From Nevskia sp043781855 (GTDB lineage Bacteria > Pseudomonadota > Gammaproteobacteria > Nevskiales > Nevskiaceae), in contig JAYWBB010000112.1 of the NCBI GenBank assembly GCA_043781855.1, positions 1 to 64,000 of the forward strand: DNA of 64,000 bases. The letters are read 5' to 3'. Below are positions 33,801 through 41,787 of the stretch, piece after piece (the stretch's first letter is position 1; each line of letters opens with the position of its first letter). A program made the translations under genes and the position numbers. The notes below the pieces were generated by a model. The model had not been told where the DNA came from and searched no databases. It saw only the letters and a list, made by a program, of their open reading frames with translations.

Positions 33801-34093
33801 TTTATCCCGGCGACAGCGCGCTGCAAACGCTGGCACTCGGCTCGCCGCTACCGGCCGGCTTCTCTGCACCGGTCTACGGCGCACGCTCGGGGCTCGGCTT
33901 CGGCCGTTCGCTGAAGGGTGAGCTGGAATATGCGCTGACGCCGAAGTGGTCGCTCGGCGGCACGTTCGACATCGACCGCTCGGCGTTCTACTCGCCGAAT
34001 TTCTTCAGCCTCTACCTGCGCCGGACGTTCCGCCCGCACAACCTGCTGCGGTCGTTCCCACCGTCGCCGCCACAGCCTTATTCGGATTACTGA
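30803..34093 (+). CDS. bcsC: Cellulose secretion outer-membrane protein BcsC
   Basis: BcsC forms the outer-membrane exit for cellulose. The 1096-residue protein has a signal peptide (TLIGALLFAATLAAAA) and a long periplasmic TPR solenoid to about residue 700 (repeated A/L/R-rich helices such as LLFEIGQLNLRLNQTRAAQ). A BCSC C-terminal beta-barrel follows, rich in aromatic strands (for example FVGLSGAYWHFEKNLEDYTF), and ends LYLRRTF plus a Pro-rich tail. It is slightly shorter than the E. coli protein. Its end overlaps the end of convergent bcsG by 7 bases. Confidence 0.94.
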   Translation: MRPGTLIGTLIGALLFAATLAAAATPDAETQARADAETWEALGRADLAQLALNKILLTRPGDTGLLFEIGQLNLRLNQTRAAQAILQQMQALAPDAPLTAQMALAYRAASSDRLRLAGVRRLIELHRDQEAVAELRKLFPHGAPDGDLGVEYFRVLYELPRERAAARAGLAAIAARYPHQPRYRVALADLLTREGTTRAEGLRLLQQASSEAAEPSPRALDAWRRGLLRGSIDAASRASARAYLGRKPDDAEIVARLEHRPAPRAAIAASRQAAPRSDPLATTVNALLLAGRQEEALRRLDAVRAGVTADDPAAPLRAAALRARAADEQAAGRAVAARRTLAEALALAPADPWLRLELVAALRAQGEGAAAQRLVDEGLQRTVAAARQPAADDTPESRRLRAEALGLAADAEQTRGRSGAALALIESAQTLTPDDPWLRYRLARFYVALGVPDEARALMAEGSARARGPGAIESHYAQALLLASLDDLVGARAALATIPVPERSDGMRSLDRRLTIAAARSEADRLRAAGDSEGASAALAAIEDQTLDDAEAVRSLASAWRGLEQPQRGLALIARAQSAGLKPTPELRVLRAELLGETGDDAALAFALIALDADPELSAAQRQRVAAVESRRELSAIERLRKSGDDAGALARLDAALARTPNDAALRDARAELQLDHHRYAAALADLRAVVARSDEPWRVARANGRIEDIEARRDGFVALGPSLRDKPGSAGSSRFTNLEIPFEIDYPLGYDQHLFAHVDQVSSNAGTLPANYDDAALFGQVQARGPQSLARFPNGARQSADGTALALGYRTEALRADVGTTPVGFPVVDIVGGLRFAERLGSLHLTADIARRPVTSSALAYAGAVDPATGRVWGGVRDNRVQLRLAEYDPHFSLSGSVEAGLAAGRNVAGNAHIQLGTSANWRVFERPTQRVFVGLSGAYWHFEKNLEDYTFGHGGYYSPQQYFSLGLPLEWNGRLGRWTYTLRGALSVSYSKIDAAPFYPGDSALQTLALGSPLPAGFSAPVYGARSGLGFGRSLKGELEYALTPKWSLGGTFDIDRSAFYSPNFFSLYLRRTFRPHNLLRSFPPSPPQPYSDY

Positions 34094-35658
34094 CCGGGAC
34101 TGCCGAGGTATGGAATCCAGCCGCCGCCGGGCTGGCGCAGCATGGCGCGACCACCGACCTCGACGACGATGTTCTCCTCGTTCTGCGCCACGAACGGCGT
34201 CTGCGGCAGACCCCGCACGGCTTCACCGAGCACATTGGCTGCGGCGTCGAACGGGTCTTTCGCGAGCAGCCGCGACAGCAGCTCGGAGATGGCGAGCAGA
34301 CTGGTCGGGCCGCCGACCGCAAGCGGCTCGCCGTGCTTGAGGCCGGGGCCGATGATCGCGACGCCGGCCGGCGCGAGCGTGATCGCCGGCGTCGGAATCT
34401 CGCGCAGGCCGGAGATCTGCATGCGGTCGCCGCGCAGGTTGGCGCCGTGCTCGGGAACAAAGAAAACCAGCGCCCGGCGCTGCGACTTTTCGATCAGATC
34501 GAGGAAGCGGGAAACGTCCGTCAGCAGCCGCGAGGCGCGGACCTCGTAGCTCTGCTGCGCCGGCAGCGCGCCGGAATCGACGAGCCGGTTGCCGTCGTGC
34601 AGGCTCGCCGTGTTGTAGTAGAGCGCGACGTGCGGCGCCGGATCGCTGAGGCGCTCCTGCCACCAGCGCGACAGCACGGCGTAGTCCGACTGTACCGGCG
34701 AGCCGTCGAACTCGCGCTGCACAGTCGGCAGATCGGCGTACCAGTGTTGCGGGGCGTCGAGGCCGCCGCGCTCGTGGACATCGGCGGTGAAGTTGCCGAA
34801 TTTGCCGTTGTGGTTCATCGCCCAGGAGGGCTCGAAGCCAGCGCGTTTCAGCTCGCCCATCAGGTAGCAGCCTTCGGGCGCCGGCGCATACAGCGCCTCG
34901 TGCGGGTCCTGCCCGCAGGGCCCGCGCAGCAAGCGGATCGCGGCCGGGCCGCTGTAGCTCGCGACGGTGTTGAAATCGGTCAGCATCGCGTCGAACTTCT
35001 TCAGCTGCGGCGCGTCCTGCAGCTTGACCGCGCGCAGATCGTCCCAGGACAGCGAGCAGATCTGCAGGAAGATCACGTCGAACGGCGTCCCATCGGCCGG
35101 CAGCGCCGGGAAGCTCACGCGACGCGTCTTTTCCGCCGCGAAAAACGCGGCGAGCCGGCGATCGAGCCCGGCATCGCTGGCATCGGCTGGCGCGGTCTCG
35201 GCGACTGCGCCAGGGCCCGCGACGGTGCCCGGCGCCACCGTCGTGAGTCGCGGCAACACCGCTATCAGCGGCGTCGCCAGCATCGCCAGCACTGCGAACG
35301 TACGCATGCGCAGGCGCAGCGACAACAGGACGTAGATCACCAGCATGGCGAGCAGCACGAAGCAGACGCGCGGATTGATGAAGCGGCCGAGCAACTGCGT
35401 GAGGTAGGCGAGATCGAACGAGGCCAGCTCCGGCGTCTGCGCGATGACGCGCCCGACCGGCGGCAGCCAGGAGTCGTAATACAGCAGCGCCGCCGCCACC
35501 GGCAGCGCCAGCACCTGCCGGGTCGTGCGCATCCAGGGCTGCGGCAGCGGCGGCGCCAGGAGCGCAGCGAACGCGACGTTCGGCCACAGGTGGAAGTCGA
35601 TGTACTGGCCGTAAAACAGGAACAGTTTGGCAAAGAAGTAGAAGCCCCAGATATCCAT
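34087..35658 (-). CDS. bcsG: Cellulose phosphoethanolamine transferase BcsG
   Basis: BcsG moves phosphoethanolamine from phosphatidylethanolamine to nascent cellulose. The 523-residue protein has an N-terminal membrane half (several helices to about residue 150) and a periplasmic zinc-dependent domain. The residues known to be essential in E. coli BcsG are present in matching contexts: Cys in FLQICSLSWDD, the nucleophilic Ser in ASYSGPAAIRLLRGPCGQ, and Glu-His in FFVPEHGANLRGD. It lies 20 bases after bcsA. Its presence predicts pEtN-cellulose rather than plain cellulose. Its 3' end overlaps convergent bcsC. Confidence 0.94.
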   Translation of the reverse strand: MDIWGFYFFAKLFLFYGQYIDFHLWPNVAFAALLAPPLPQPWMRTTRQVLALPVAAALLYYDSWLPPVGRVIAQTPELASFDLAYLTQLLGRFINPRVCFVLLAMLVIYVLLSLRLRMRTFAVLAMLATPLIAVLPRLTTVAPGTVAGPGAVAETAPADASDAGLDRRLAAFFAAEKTRRVSFPALPADGTPFDVIFLQICSLSWDDLRAVKLQDAPQLKKFDAMLTDFNTVASYSGPAAIRLLRGPCGQDPHEALYAPAPEGCYLMGELKRAGFEPSWAMNHNGKFGNFTADVHERGGLDAPQHWYADLPTVQREFDGSPVQSDYAVLSRWWQERLSDPAPHVALYYNTASLHDGNRLVDSGALPAQQSYEVRASRLLTDVSRFLDLIEKSQRRALVFFVPEHGANLRGDRMQISGLREIPTPAITLAPAGVAIIGPGLKHGEPLAVGGPTSLLAISELLSRLLAKDPFDAAANVLGEAVRGLPQTPFVAQNEENIVVEVGGRAMLRQPGGGWIPYLGSPGQ

Positions 35659-35678
35659 GGCGATCGTTATCGAAGGTT

Positions 35679-38174
35679 TCAGGCCGGCCGCTCGGCGATA
35701 TGGCGCACGGTCAGCGCGTTGTAGAGGCCGCGCAGCGCGCGGTAATAGCCGCGCAGGCCGAAGCCGAGCACCTCGATCAGGCTGTGCAGCGGCCGGTCGT
35801 GGATGCGCTCGCTATCGTTATCGAGCCAGGCGTCGGCACGGCCGAAGGTGCATTCGATCAGGCGTCGCTCGTCGTCGAGCGAGAGCGCCTCGAAACGCAG
35901 CCCGATGTGCAGCGGCTTCGCGGCGGTAACCACCGCCTCGAACGCATATTCGGCGCCGCCGCGCCGCAGGCCGACGTGCAGGCGCGTGCCGACCGCGATG
36001 CGCACAGCCTGTGGCAACGCCAGCCCGAGGCCGTTGGCCGAGTAGTCTTCGGTCTCGCAGGCGACGACGTGGCCGTTCGGCAGGTACAGGCAGGCCGGCA
36101 TGCGCAACGCAACGCGCTGCGCAACGCGCACCTGACGCGCCTCGGCCGCGACGCCGAGCGCCGTGCCCATCATCACCACGTTGGCCAGGGCCCAGACCGC
36201 GTTCATGATCACCGTGCCGCTCTCGAAGCTGTTCCAGTACAGGAGTCGTGGCACCGCGAGGGCCAGGCCGAACGTATTCAACGCGACGAGCGTCAGATAG
36301 GGCACGGCAATGGCCCAGTCGAAATAGGGCCGCTCCACCAGCCCGCCCTTGGCGGTGACGTTGAACGTCCCGGCGCTCGGCTTGATGAGCGCCACCGCCG
36401 TCGGCACCGCGATGTACCAGGCCAGCACCGATTCGTAGGCCTCGGCCCAGAACGAATAGCGGAAGCGGCCCTGCGTGCGCGAGTTGGCGAGGCTGGCCTG
36501 CACGAGATGCGGCAGCACGTAGATCGCGAGCACGATCGCCTGCGCGTTGATCACGTGCATCTCGAACAGCAGATAGGCCAGCGGCGAAGTCAGGAACACC
36601 AGGCGCGGCAGGCCGTAGAAGAAATGCAGCATCGCGTTGGCGTAGCAGATGCGCTGAAAAAAGCGCAAGCCCGGTCCGAACATCGGGTTGTCGAGCCGGA
36701 AGATCTGCGCCATGCCGCGCGCCCAGCGGATGCGCTGACCGACGTGCGCCGAAAGGCTCTCGGTGGCGAGCCCCGCCGCTTGCGTCAGCTTCAGGTAGGC
36801 GGAGGTCCAGCCGAGGCGATGCATCTTCAGCGCCGTGTGGGCGTCCTCGGTGACCGTCTCGACGGCGATGCCGCCGACCTGCGCCAGCGCCGTGCGCCGC
36901 AGCACGGCGCAGGAGCCGCAAAAGAACGACGCGTTCCAGAGATCGTTGCCGTCCTGTACCAGTCCGTAGAACAGGCTGCCCTCGTTCGGCACGCGGCCGA
37001 AGGTGTCGAGATTGCGCTCGAACGGATCGGGCGAGAAGAAATGATGCGGTGTCTGCACCAGCGCGCACTTTCGGTCCTTGAGGAACCAGCCGACCGTGGT
37101 CTGCAGGAAGGAGCGCACGGGGATGTGGTCGCAGTCGAAGATCGCGATGAATTCAGCGTCCGTGACCTTCATCGCGTGGTTGAGATTGCCGGCCTTGGCG
37201 TGGGCGTTGTCGTTGCGCTGGATGTAATTTGCGCCAACCTCTCGAGCAAAGCTGCGGAAGCTGTCGCGCCGGCCGTCGTCGAGCAGGTGCACCCGCAGTT
37301 TGTCGCGCGGCCAATCGAGCGAGAGCGCGGCCAGCACCGTCGGTTTCACGACTTTCAGCGGCTCGTTGTAGGAGGGGATGTAGACGTCGACGACCGGCCA
37401 GGTCGTGGAATCTTCCGGCAGCGCCACCGTGGGCCGGTCGAGCGGCCAGGCGTTCTGGATGAACCCGAGAACCAGGATCAGCCAGGCATAGCTTTCCGCC
37501 ACCACCAACCCAAGTCCGAAGGCGTAGTCCGCACCCGATTCGAGCACCAGGGTCTGCGTCACGCGCCACCAGACGTAGCGCGCCGTCGCGAGCACCGAGA
37601 AGCCCATCATGATCAGGGTCGGCACATGGCCAGGAATGCGGCGCACAACAAGCGTCAGCACCCACATCACGAGGAATACGGCGGACTGCTGCGCGAACGA
37701 CAGCGGCGTGGTGGCCCAGAGCACGACCAGTCCGAAGCCGAAGATCATCGCCACTGCTCCGGAAAAAGGCCGGCTGAGCAGCGAACCGACGGACCAGCGC
37801 TCGAGCTGGGCAGTGACGGGCGCGAAGTCGATGCCATCGAGCAACGCTTCGAAGCGCTGCAGCGGCCAGGCGATCACCGCGAGCGCGAAGCGCAGGATGG
37901 CGACGGGCACGCGCACCGGCGAACGCTGTCGCCGCCGCGCGCGCAGCGTTCGCACGCACATGGCTGTAAGCCAGTCGCGCCAGCGCCGGCGGTCGTCGAC
38001 GCCGAGCGCACCAGCGCAGGCATCCGCGAACGGACGCAGACGACGCTGCACCGCGTCGGGCAGCTGCGGTCGTCGTTCCGGTGGCGGCACCAGCAGGCGC
38101 AGCAGCCATTCGCGCCCGCTGTAGCAGTTGCGCACGCCGAGTGCCTCGGCCAGTTGGTCGATCGGCGCGATCAC
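35679..38174 (-). CDS. bcsA: Cellulose synthase catalytic subunit BcsA
   Basis: BcsA polymerises UDP-glucose into cellulose while translocating the chain. The 831-residue protein has the GT2 signature set: D in HLLDDGRRD, DxD-type FDCDH, TED in VTEDAHTALK and the QxxRW-type QRIRWARGMAQ. It has about eight membrane helices. The C-terminal PilZ domain carries the c-di-GMP motifs R-x3-R (RVAQR) and D-x-S-x2-G (DYSANG). The GTG at 38174 overlaps the bcsQ TGA as GTGA; the much longer upstream open frame is a shadow of bcsQ. It is followed by bcsG and is split from its usual partner bcsB. Confidence 0.96.
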   Translation of the reverse strand: MIAPIDQLAEALGVRNCYSGREWLLRLLVPPPERRPQLPDAVQRRLRPFADACAGALGVDDRRRWRDWLTAMCVRTLRARRRQRSPVRVPVAILRFALAVIAWPLQRFEALLDGIDFAPVTAQLERWSVGSLLSRPFSGAVAMIFGFGLVVLWATTPLSFAQQSAVFLVMWVLTLVVRRIPGHVPTLIMMGFSVLATARYVWWRVTQTLVLESGADYAFGLGLVVAESYAWLILVLGFIQNAWPLDRPTVALPEDSTTWPVVDVYIPSYNEPLKVVKPTVLAALSLDWPRDKLRVHLLDDGRRDSFRSFAREVGANYIQRNDNAHAKAGNLNHAMKVTDAEFIAIFDCDHIPVRSFLQTTVGWFLKDRKCALVQTPHHFFSPDPFERNLDTFGRVPNEGSLFYGLVQDGNDLWNASFFCGSCAVLRRTALAQVGGIAVETVTEDAHTALKMHRLGWTSAYLKLTQAAGLATESLSAHVGQRIRWARGMAQIFRLDNPMFGPGLRFFQRICYANAMLHFFYGLPRLVFLTSPLAYLLFEMHVINAQAIVLAIYVLPHLVQASLANSRTQGRFRYSFWAEAYESVLAWYIAVPTAVALIKPSAGTFNVTAKGGLVERPYFDWAIAVPYLTLVALNTFGLALAVPRLLYWNSFESGTVIMNAVWALANVVMMGTALGVAAEARQVRVAQRVALRMPACLYLPNGHVVACETEDYSANGLGLALPQAVRIAVGTRLHVGLRRGGAEYAFEAVVTAAKPLHIGLRFEALSLDDERRLIECTFGRADAWLDNDSERIHDRPLHSLIEVLGFGLRGYYRALRGLYNALTVRHIAERPA

Positions 38175-38854
38175 GTTCTTGCCCGCTCGTGAACGAACCA
38201 GCGCGCCAGCGCGTGGATGTCGCGCACCGCCTGCGAGCTGCTGCCGTAATCGAGCAGCGCGCGATCGGCGGCGAGCGCCTCGGCCACCGCCTCGTCGCGA
38301 TGCACCGCGTACGGCGCCAGCGTGTCGCCGAGTTCGTCGAGCAGCACCGCGCGCAGGTCGGTGTGCAGGCTGCGGGTGGCGTCGAAGCCGTTGAGCAGGT
38401 GCACCCGCGCGCGCGCCGGACACTGCCCGCGCAGGCCGGCATAGGACAGCGGCGTCGGCGCCAGCACCTCGATCGCGCAGTCGGCCGCGCGGCAGGCTTC
38501 ATCGGCCAGAAGCGAGGGCCGGCGCGGCGTGTCGCACAACACGATGGCCTCGGGCGGAAGCTCGATCCGCGCGAGCTGCACGGCGAACCAGCCGGGTTCG
38601 TGCGCAAGCCGCGCCTCCAGCGCAGCGCGCTGCGCTGCCGTGGTCTGCCCGAACGGCAGATAGCGCAGATTGTCGGCCGTCATCAGGGCGGCGTCGGCCC
38701 AGTCGCGGCCTTGCGCCACGGCGGCGCCGATGCCCGGCTCGGGCCCACGACCGGTACCGAGCAACAGGCCGAGCACGTTGGCCGGATCGAGATCGATGAC
38801 CAGCGTCGGCACATCGAGCCGCGCGATGGCGTGACCGAGTGCCGCCGTCAGCAT
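38171..38854 (-). CDS. bcsQ: BcsQ-like ParA/MinD-family protein, start unclear
   Basis: BcsQ is a MinD/ParA relative needed for cellulose secretion and polar localisation in enterobacteria. From the first canonical ATG (38854) the protein is 227 residues, beginning MLTAALGHAIARLDVPTLVI and then DLDPAN. However, the same frame upstream encodes VRLFALTSAAGGAGRT, the degenerate P-loop strand expected in BcsQ. There is no ATG, GTG or TTG before the in-frame TAA at 38908-38906. A GGAGG (38914-38910) lies exactly 7 bases before a GTC codon (38902), where a GTG would be expected. Either GTC is used, or GTG has mutated, or there is a sequence error. The P-loop has Arg where classical ATPases have Lys. 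It overlaps bcsA by GTGA. Confidence 0.8.
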   Translation of the reverse strand: MLTAALGHAIARLDVPTLVIDLDPANVLGLLLGTGRGPEPGIGAAVAQGRDWADAALMTADNLRYLPFGQTTAAQRAALEARLAHEPGWFAVQLARIELPPEAIVLCDTPRRPSLLADEACRAADCAIEVLAPTPLSYAGLRGQCPARARVHLLNGFDATRSLHTDLRAVLLDELGDTLAPYAVHRDEAVAEALAADRALLDYGSSSQAVRDIHALARWFVHERART

Positions 38855-38883
38855 AGTCCGCCCGGCGCCGCCCGCCGCCGACG

Positions 38884-39117
38884 TTAGCGCGAAGAGGCGG
38901 ACGGTTTATCCTCCGGCAATGGCTCCGGATCCGGCGCGGCCGGATCGACCGGGATCAGCAGCACCGGCCGCCAGGCGCGGCCGAGCAGGCGCCGGCGCAA
39001 TGCGCGCAGACGCAGGCTCGTCGCCAGCGGCGAGCGCAGCAGCAAGGCCAGCGAGCCGATGGCGCCGCCCAGGGTGAACGCGAGGAGGAAATCGACCGCG
39101 AGGTCGCCGAAGGTCAT
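38884..39117 (-). CDS. bcsF: BcsF-like small membrane protein
   Basis: This 77-residue protein has one membrane helix (LAVDFLLAFTLGGAIGSLALLL), then a basic segment (LRLRALRRRLLGRAWRP) and an acidic/Pro tail. BcsF in E. coli has the same plan and sits between bcsE and bcsG; it helps BcsE bind c-di-GMP and recruits the secretion complex to the membrane. Position between bcsE and bcsQ, the ATGA overlap with bcsE and the topology support the call. Sequence identity to E. coli BcsF is weak by eye. Confidence 0.7.
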   Translation of the reverse strand: MTFGDLAVDFLLAFTLGGAIGSLALLLRSPLATSLRLRALRRRLLGRAWRPVLLIPVDPAAPDPEPLPEDKPSASSR

Positions 39118-40757
39118 GGCGCGATCGTGAGTCGCAGGGGCGACGACGTGACATTGCGCAGCGCCGGTGCCGGTGTCACCACTACCGATGTCGTTACGGC
39201 GATCGGCGGCGCCCTCTCGACCGTGGTCGGCGCGCAGGCATGGGATTCGAGTTGCAGCGAAAAAACCTGCGCCGGATGCAGTTGCAGGCGCTGGTGCAGG
39301 ACATTCGCCTCGATCATCGCCGAAGTGTTGGTCGGGTAACGGACTTGCGACTCGATCAACTCGCCGATGGGCACCGCAAACAGGCGATCGACGATCTGAT
39401 CGGCGTCGCGGTCCCAGCAGCCGAACATGAACAGATAGACGCTGCCGTCGCCGAAGGTGCAGATATCGCCGGGACGGGTGATCCGCAACCCTTTCAGCGT
39501 CTGCAGCGGCTCGGCGCCGGCGCGCAGCACGAGGCGCACAAGCACGCTTTCGAGCCCGAGCGTCGCGGCGCGGCGCGCACCCTCGATCAGCGCGATGCAG
39601 AACGCTTCCGGCGCGAGGTAGCCGCCCTGCGCCTGCGGCAGACCGTGCATGAAGGCCTCGCCGAAATCGGCGATGACTTCGCGGTTGTAGCGCTGCCCGC
39701 GCAGGCTGCCGATGATCGCGCCGAGCCGGTCCGTGTCGGTGGCGAGCACGACGACGTTCGCGCCCAGCGACAACAGCAGCTGTTCCTGGCTGCGCCGCAG
39801 TGGCGCGCCGACCTGGCAGACCACGATCTTCAGTGCTGGCCCGCGCTGGCGCCGCAGGCTGTGGACGGTGTACGCGAGATCGCGGAAGCGATGCGGCGCG
39901 TCGGTTTCGAGCACGCAGGTGGCGCCGACAGCGTCGCTGGCGCGTGCGGACAGCGCGTCGAGGTCTTCGACGATTTCCCATAGCGTCGGGATGCGCTGTT
40001 CGCCGCGGACGACGCTGGCGGTTGCGATCACGCGTTCCTCGTCGACGGCTTCCGCGAGCCGCGTGTCGAGCGGCTGGTCGCGTGCGCTGACGCGAGTATC
40101 GACGCCGAGACCGCCTTCCGGCAGGCGTCGCAGCGGGTATTCGGGGCTGATGATCTGCCCCTCGGGCAGACGCCAGTAATGCGTCGACCAGCGGAGCCGG
40201 GAATCGGCGTTGCCGATTGCGGCAACGCCGTCGAAACCGCCCGTGGTCAGCAGCGTCTCCGATGGCCGCTCGAGCAGCGCGAGCAGCGTCGTCGCAGTCT
40301 CGCGCAGCCATTCGCGCAGCAGCGCGACGTGGCGGTTGGCGTCGCCCTCGGCCGCGTCGTGCATCAGCGCTTCGCCAGGCGCGAGAATGATGATGCCGCC
40401 GGGTTCGAAGCCGAAGTGGTCGAACTCGTCGAGCAACTGTGCCGTGCCGGCACGCGCGAGGCGCGCCACGCTGTCGCGATCCGGACGAAACAGGTGCAGC
40501 CGCTTCTGTTTCGCCGCACGGTGACCGTCGATATCGCAGCGCGCGAGAAAATCGAGCAGCGGCGCAATCGGCAGGTTGCCGATCAGCGCCGTGGCCTGCT
40601 TCGCCGACAGCGCTTCGACCAGCGTGCCCGCGACGAGCTGCAGCCGCAGATCGGCGTCATCGACAACCACCGCATAGGCACAGCCGAGGCGCAGACTGCG
40701 CAGCTCCGACGGCAGCCCGCCGATGCCCAGTCTTACCGGCCGCGATGGCCGTTTCAC
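39114..40757 (-). CDS. bcsE: c-di-GMP-binding cellulose regulator BcsE
   Basis: BcsE binds c-di-GMP through its GIL domain and stimulates cellulose output. The 547-residue protein contains the RxGD-type motif in LRITRPGDICTFGDG near residue 440, followed by VYLFMFGCWDRDADQIVDRL, and the preceding long domain typical of BcsE. GTG 40757 is chosen because it overlaps the bcsR TGA as GTGA; codons further upstream lie in bcsR in another frame. It ends with an ATGA overlap into bcsF. Together with the PilZ domain of BcsA this gives two c-di-GMP inputs. Confidence 0.9.
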   Translation of the reverse strand: MKRPSRPVRLGIGGLPSELRSLRLGCAYAVVVDDADLRLQLVAGTLVEALSAKQATALIGNLPIAPLLDFLARCDIDGHRAAKQKRLHLFRPDRDSVARLARAGTAQLLDEFDHFGFEPGGIIILAPGEALMHDAAEGDANRHVALLREWLRETATTLLALLERPSETLLTTGGFDGVAAIGNADSRLRWSTHYWRLPEGQIISPEYPLRRLPEGGLGVDTRVSARDQPLDTRLAEAVDEERVIATASVVRGEQRIPTLWEIVEDLDALSARASDAVGATCVLETDAPHRFRDLAYTVHSLRRQRGPALKIVVCQVGAPLRRSQEQLLLSLGANVVVLATDTDRLGAIIGSLRGQRYNREVIADFGEAFMHGLPQAQGGYLAPEAFCIALIEGARRAATLGLESVLVRLVLRAGAEPLQTLKGLRITRPGDICTFGDGSVYLFMFGCWDRDADQIVDRLFAVPIGELIESQVRYPTNTSAMIEANVLHQRLQLHPAQVFSLQLESHACAPTTVERAPPIAVTTSVVVTPAPALRNVTSSPLRLTIAP

Positions 40758-40954
40758 GGAACCGACTCGCGCTCGTCGTCGCCGCGCTTCAAGCGCAGCA
40801 GGAGCGGCCATCGCGCGAGCGCCTGCGCGGCCAGCTCGCCACGCTGCACGTCGAGATAGCGAAAAACGTCGATGCCACCGAGATGACGCCGCAAGGCATC
40901 GATGTCGTCCGAGGCGACATCGGCGCCCGGCAGAATGGATTCCGGAATGCTCAT
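40754..40954 (-). CDS. bcsR: BcsR-like cellulose biosynthesis protein
   Basis: This 66-residue protein ends in the segment YLDVQRGELAAQALARWPLL, closely resembling the DIxQREQLAAALKRWPLL core of E. coli BcsR. BcsR works with BcsQ to stabilise the cellulose secretion complex. It is the first bcs gene of the minus-strand unit, overlaps bcsE by GTGA and lies 10 bases after the acyl-CoA-binding protein gene. The short size and position match the family. Confidence 0.85.
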   Translation of the reverse strand: MSIPESILPGADVASDDIDALRRHLGGIDVFRYLDVQRGELAAQALARWPLLLRLKRGDDERESVP

Positions 40955-40964
40955 GGTCGATCGC

Positions 40965-41222
40965 TCAGCCGAGCAGCGCTTTGACCTTGGCGATGTAACG
41001 CGTCATCGCCTCATCGGGCGGCGTCCCTTTCAGTCTGGTCCAGGCGTCGTACTTGGCGCGGCCGACCAGATCGAGCATACCGGGGCGGCTACCGTTCGCG
41101 TCGCCGCTGCTGCCCTGCTTGTACATCGAGTAAAGCGCGAGCATGTCTTCGCTGCTCGGTCGCTTGCTCAGGGTCTTTGCTTCTTTCTGGGCTTGCTCGA
41201 ACTGGGCTTTCAAATCGGCCAT
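40965..41222 (-). CDS. Acyl-CoA-binding protein
   Basis: This 85-residue protein matches the ACBP four-helix family: LKAQFEQAQKEAKTLSKRPS, then LALYSMYKQGSSGDANGSRP and GRAKYDAWTRLKGTPPDEAM. The conserved Tyr and Lys residues of the acyl-CoA site (LYSLYKQ and KWDAW contexts) are present as LYSMYKQ and KYDAW. It binds medium- to long-chain acyl-CoA esters in the cytoplasm. The ATG at 41222 gives the full domain. It lies 10 bases upstream of bcsR in the same direction, behind a good promoter, so it is probably the first gene of the cellulose transcript. Confidence 0.93.
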   Translation of the reverse strand: MADLKAQFEQAQKEAKTLSKRPSSEDMLALYSMYKQGSSGDANGSRPGMLDLVGRAKYDAWTRLKGTPPDEAMTRYIAKVKALLG

Positions 41223-41256
41223 GGTCTCTACTCTAGTTTGTTTGTGATGGCGGGAC

Positions 41257-41285
41257 TTTATAGCGCGTGGCGCAAGCAGGCTCAA
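41257..41285 (-). promoter_or_regulatory. Promoter of acyl-CoA-binding protein and bcsREFQAG
   Basis: On the minus strand TTGAGC (41285-41280), a 17-base spacer and TATAAA (41262-41257) form a good sigma-70 promoter 35 bases before the acyl-CoA-binding protein ATG. All genes from there to bcsG are close or overlapping, so one transcript is plausible. Confidence 0.6.
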
Positions 41286-41298
41286 ACCGCGCGCGGGC

Positions 41299-41787
41299 TC
41301 AGGATCGCCGCAAGAGAGTAACGAACGAGTGCGCGAGGGCGTGACGATCATCGGCAGCGCGGTCGTCTCGCGCGGTCTCGCGCCAAGCCTCGGCGTCGAT
41401 CGTCGGAAAAAAGGCATCGCCGTCGACCACCGCGTGAACACGCGTGAGTTCCAGCCGCGCCGCCAATGGCAGCGTCTGCCGATACAGCTCCGCACCACCG
41501 ATGACGATGAGCTCGCCGCCGTGATGCGCGGCGAGCGCACTGTCGAGATCGTGAAATGCGCGCGCGCCGGGTTTCTCGAAGTTGCAATCGCGCGTCAGCA
41601 CCCAGTTCGCCCGCTCCGGCAGCGGCCGGCCGAGCGAGTCCCAGGTCTTGCGGCCCATCAGCACGGTCTTGCCGATGGTCAGGCGCTTGAAGCGTTTCAG
41701 GTCTTCCGGCAAGCGCCAGGGAAGATCGCCGTTGCGGCCGATGACGCCGTTGTCGGCGACGGCGGCGATCAGGACGAGTTCGCTCAC
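41299..41787 (-). CDS. folA: Dihydrofolate reductase
   Basis: This enzyme reduces dihydrofolate with NADPH, regenerating the cofactor used up by ThyA. The 162-residue size is typical. Conserved motifs are GVIGRNGDLPWRLPEDLKRF (the catalytic acidic residue is seen as E/D in LPEDLKRF), TVLMGRKTWDSLGRPLP and IVIGGAELYRQTLPL. It is last in a chain thyA - hydrolase - folA, overlapping the hydrolase stop by ATGA. The match to the chromosomal DHFR family is clear. Confidence 0.97.
   Translation of the reverse strand: MSELVLIAAVADNGVIGRNGDLPWRLPEDLKRFKRLTIGKTVLMGRKTWDSLGRPLPERANWVLTRDCNFEKPGARAFHDLDSALAAHHGGELIVIGGAELYRQTLPLAARLELTRVHAVVDGDAFFPTIDAEAWRETARDDRAADDRHALAHSFVTLLRRS

Noticed and set aside
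38884..40311. 475-codon frame covering bcsE in another frame
   Set aside because: Only its last 78 codons, from ATG 39117, are coding (bcsF). The rest is an Arg-rich shadow of bcsE.
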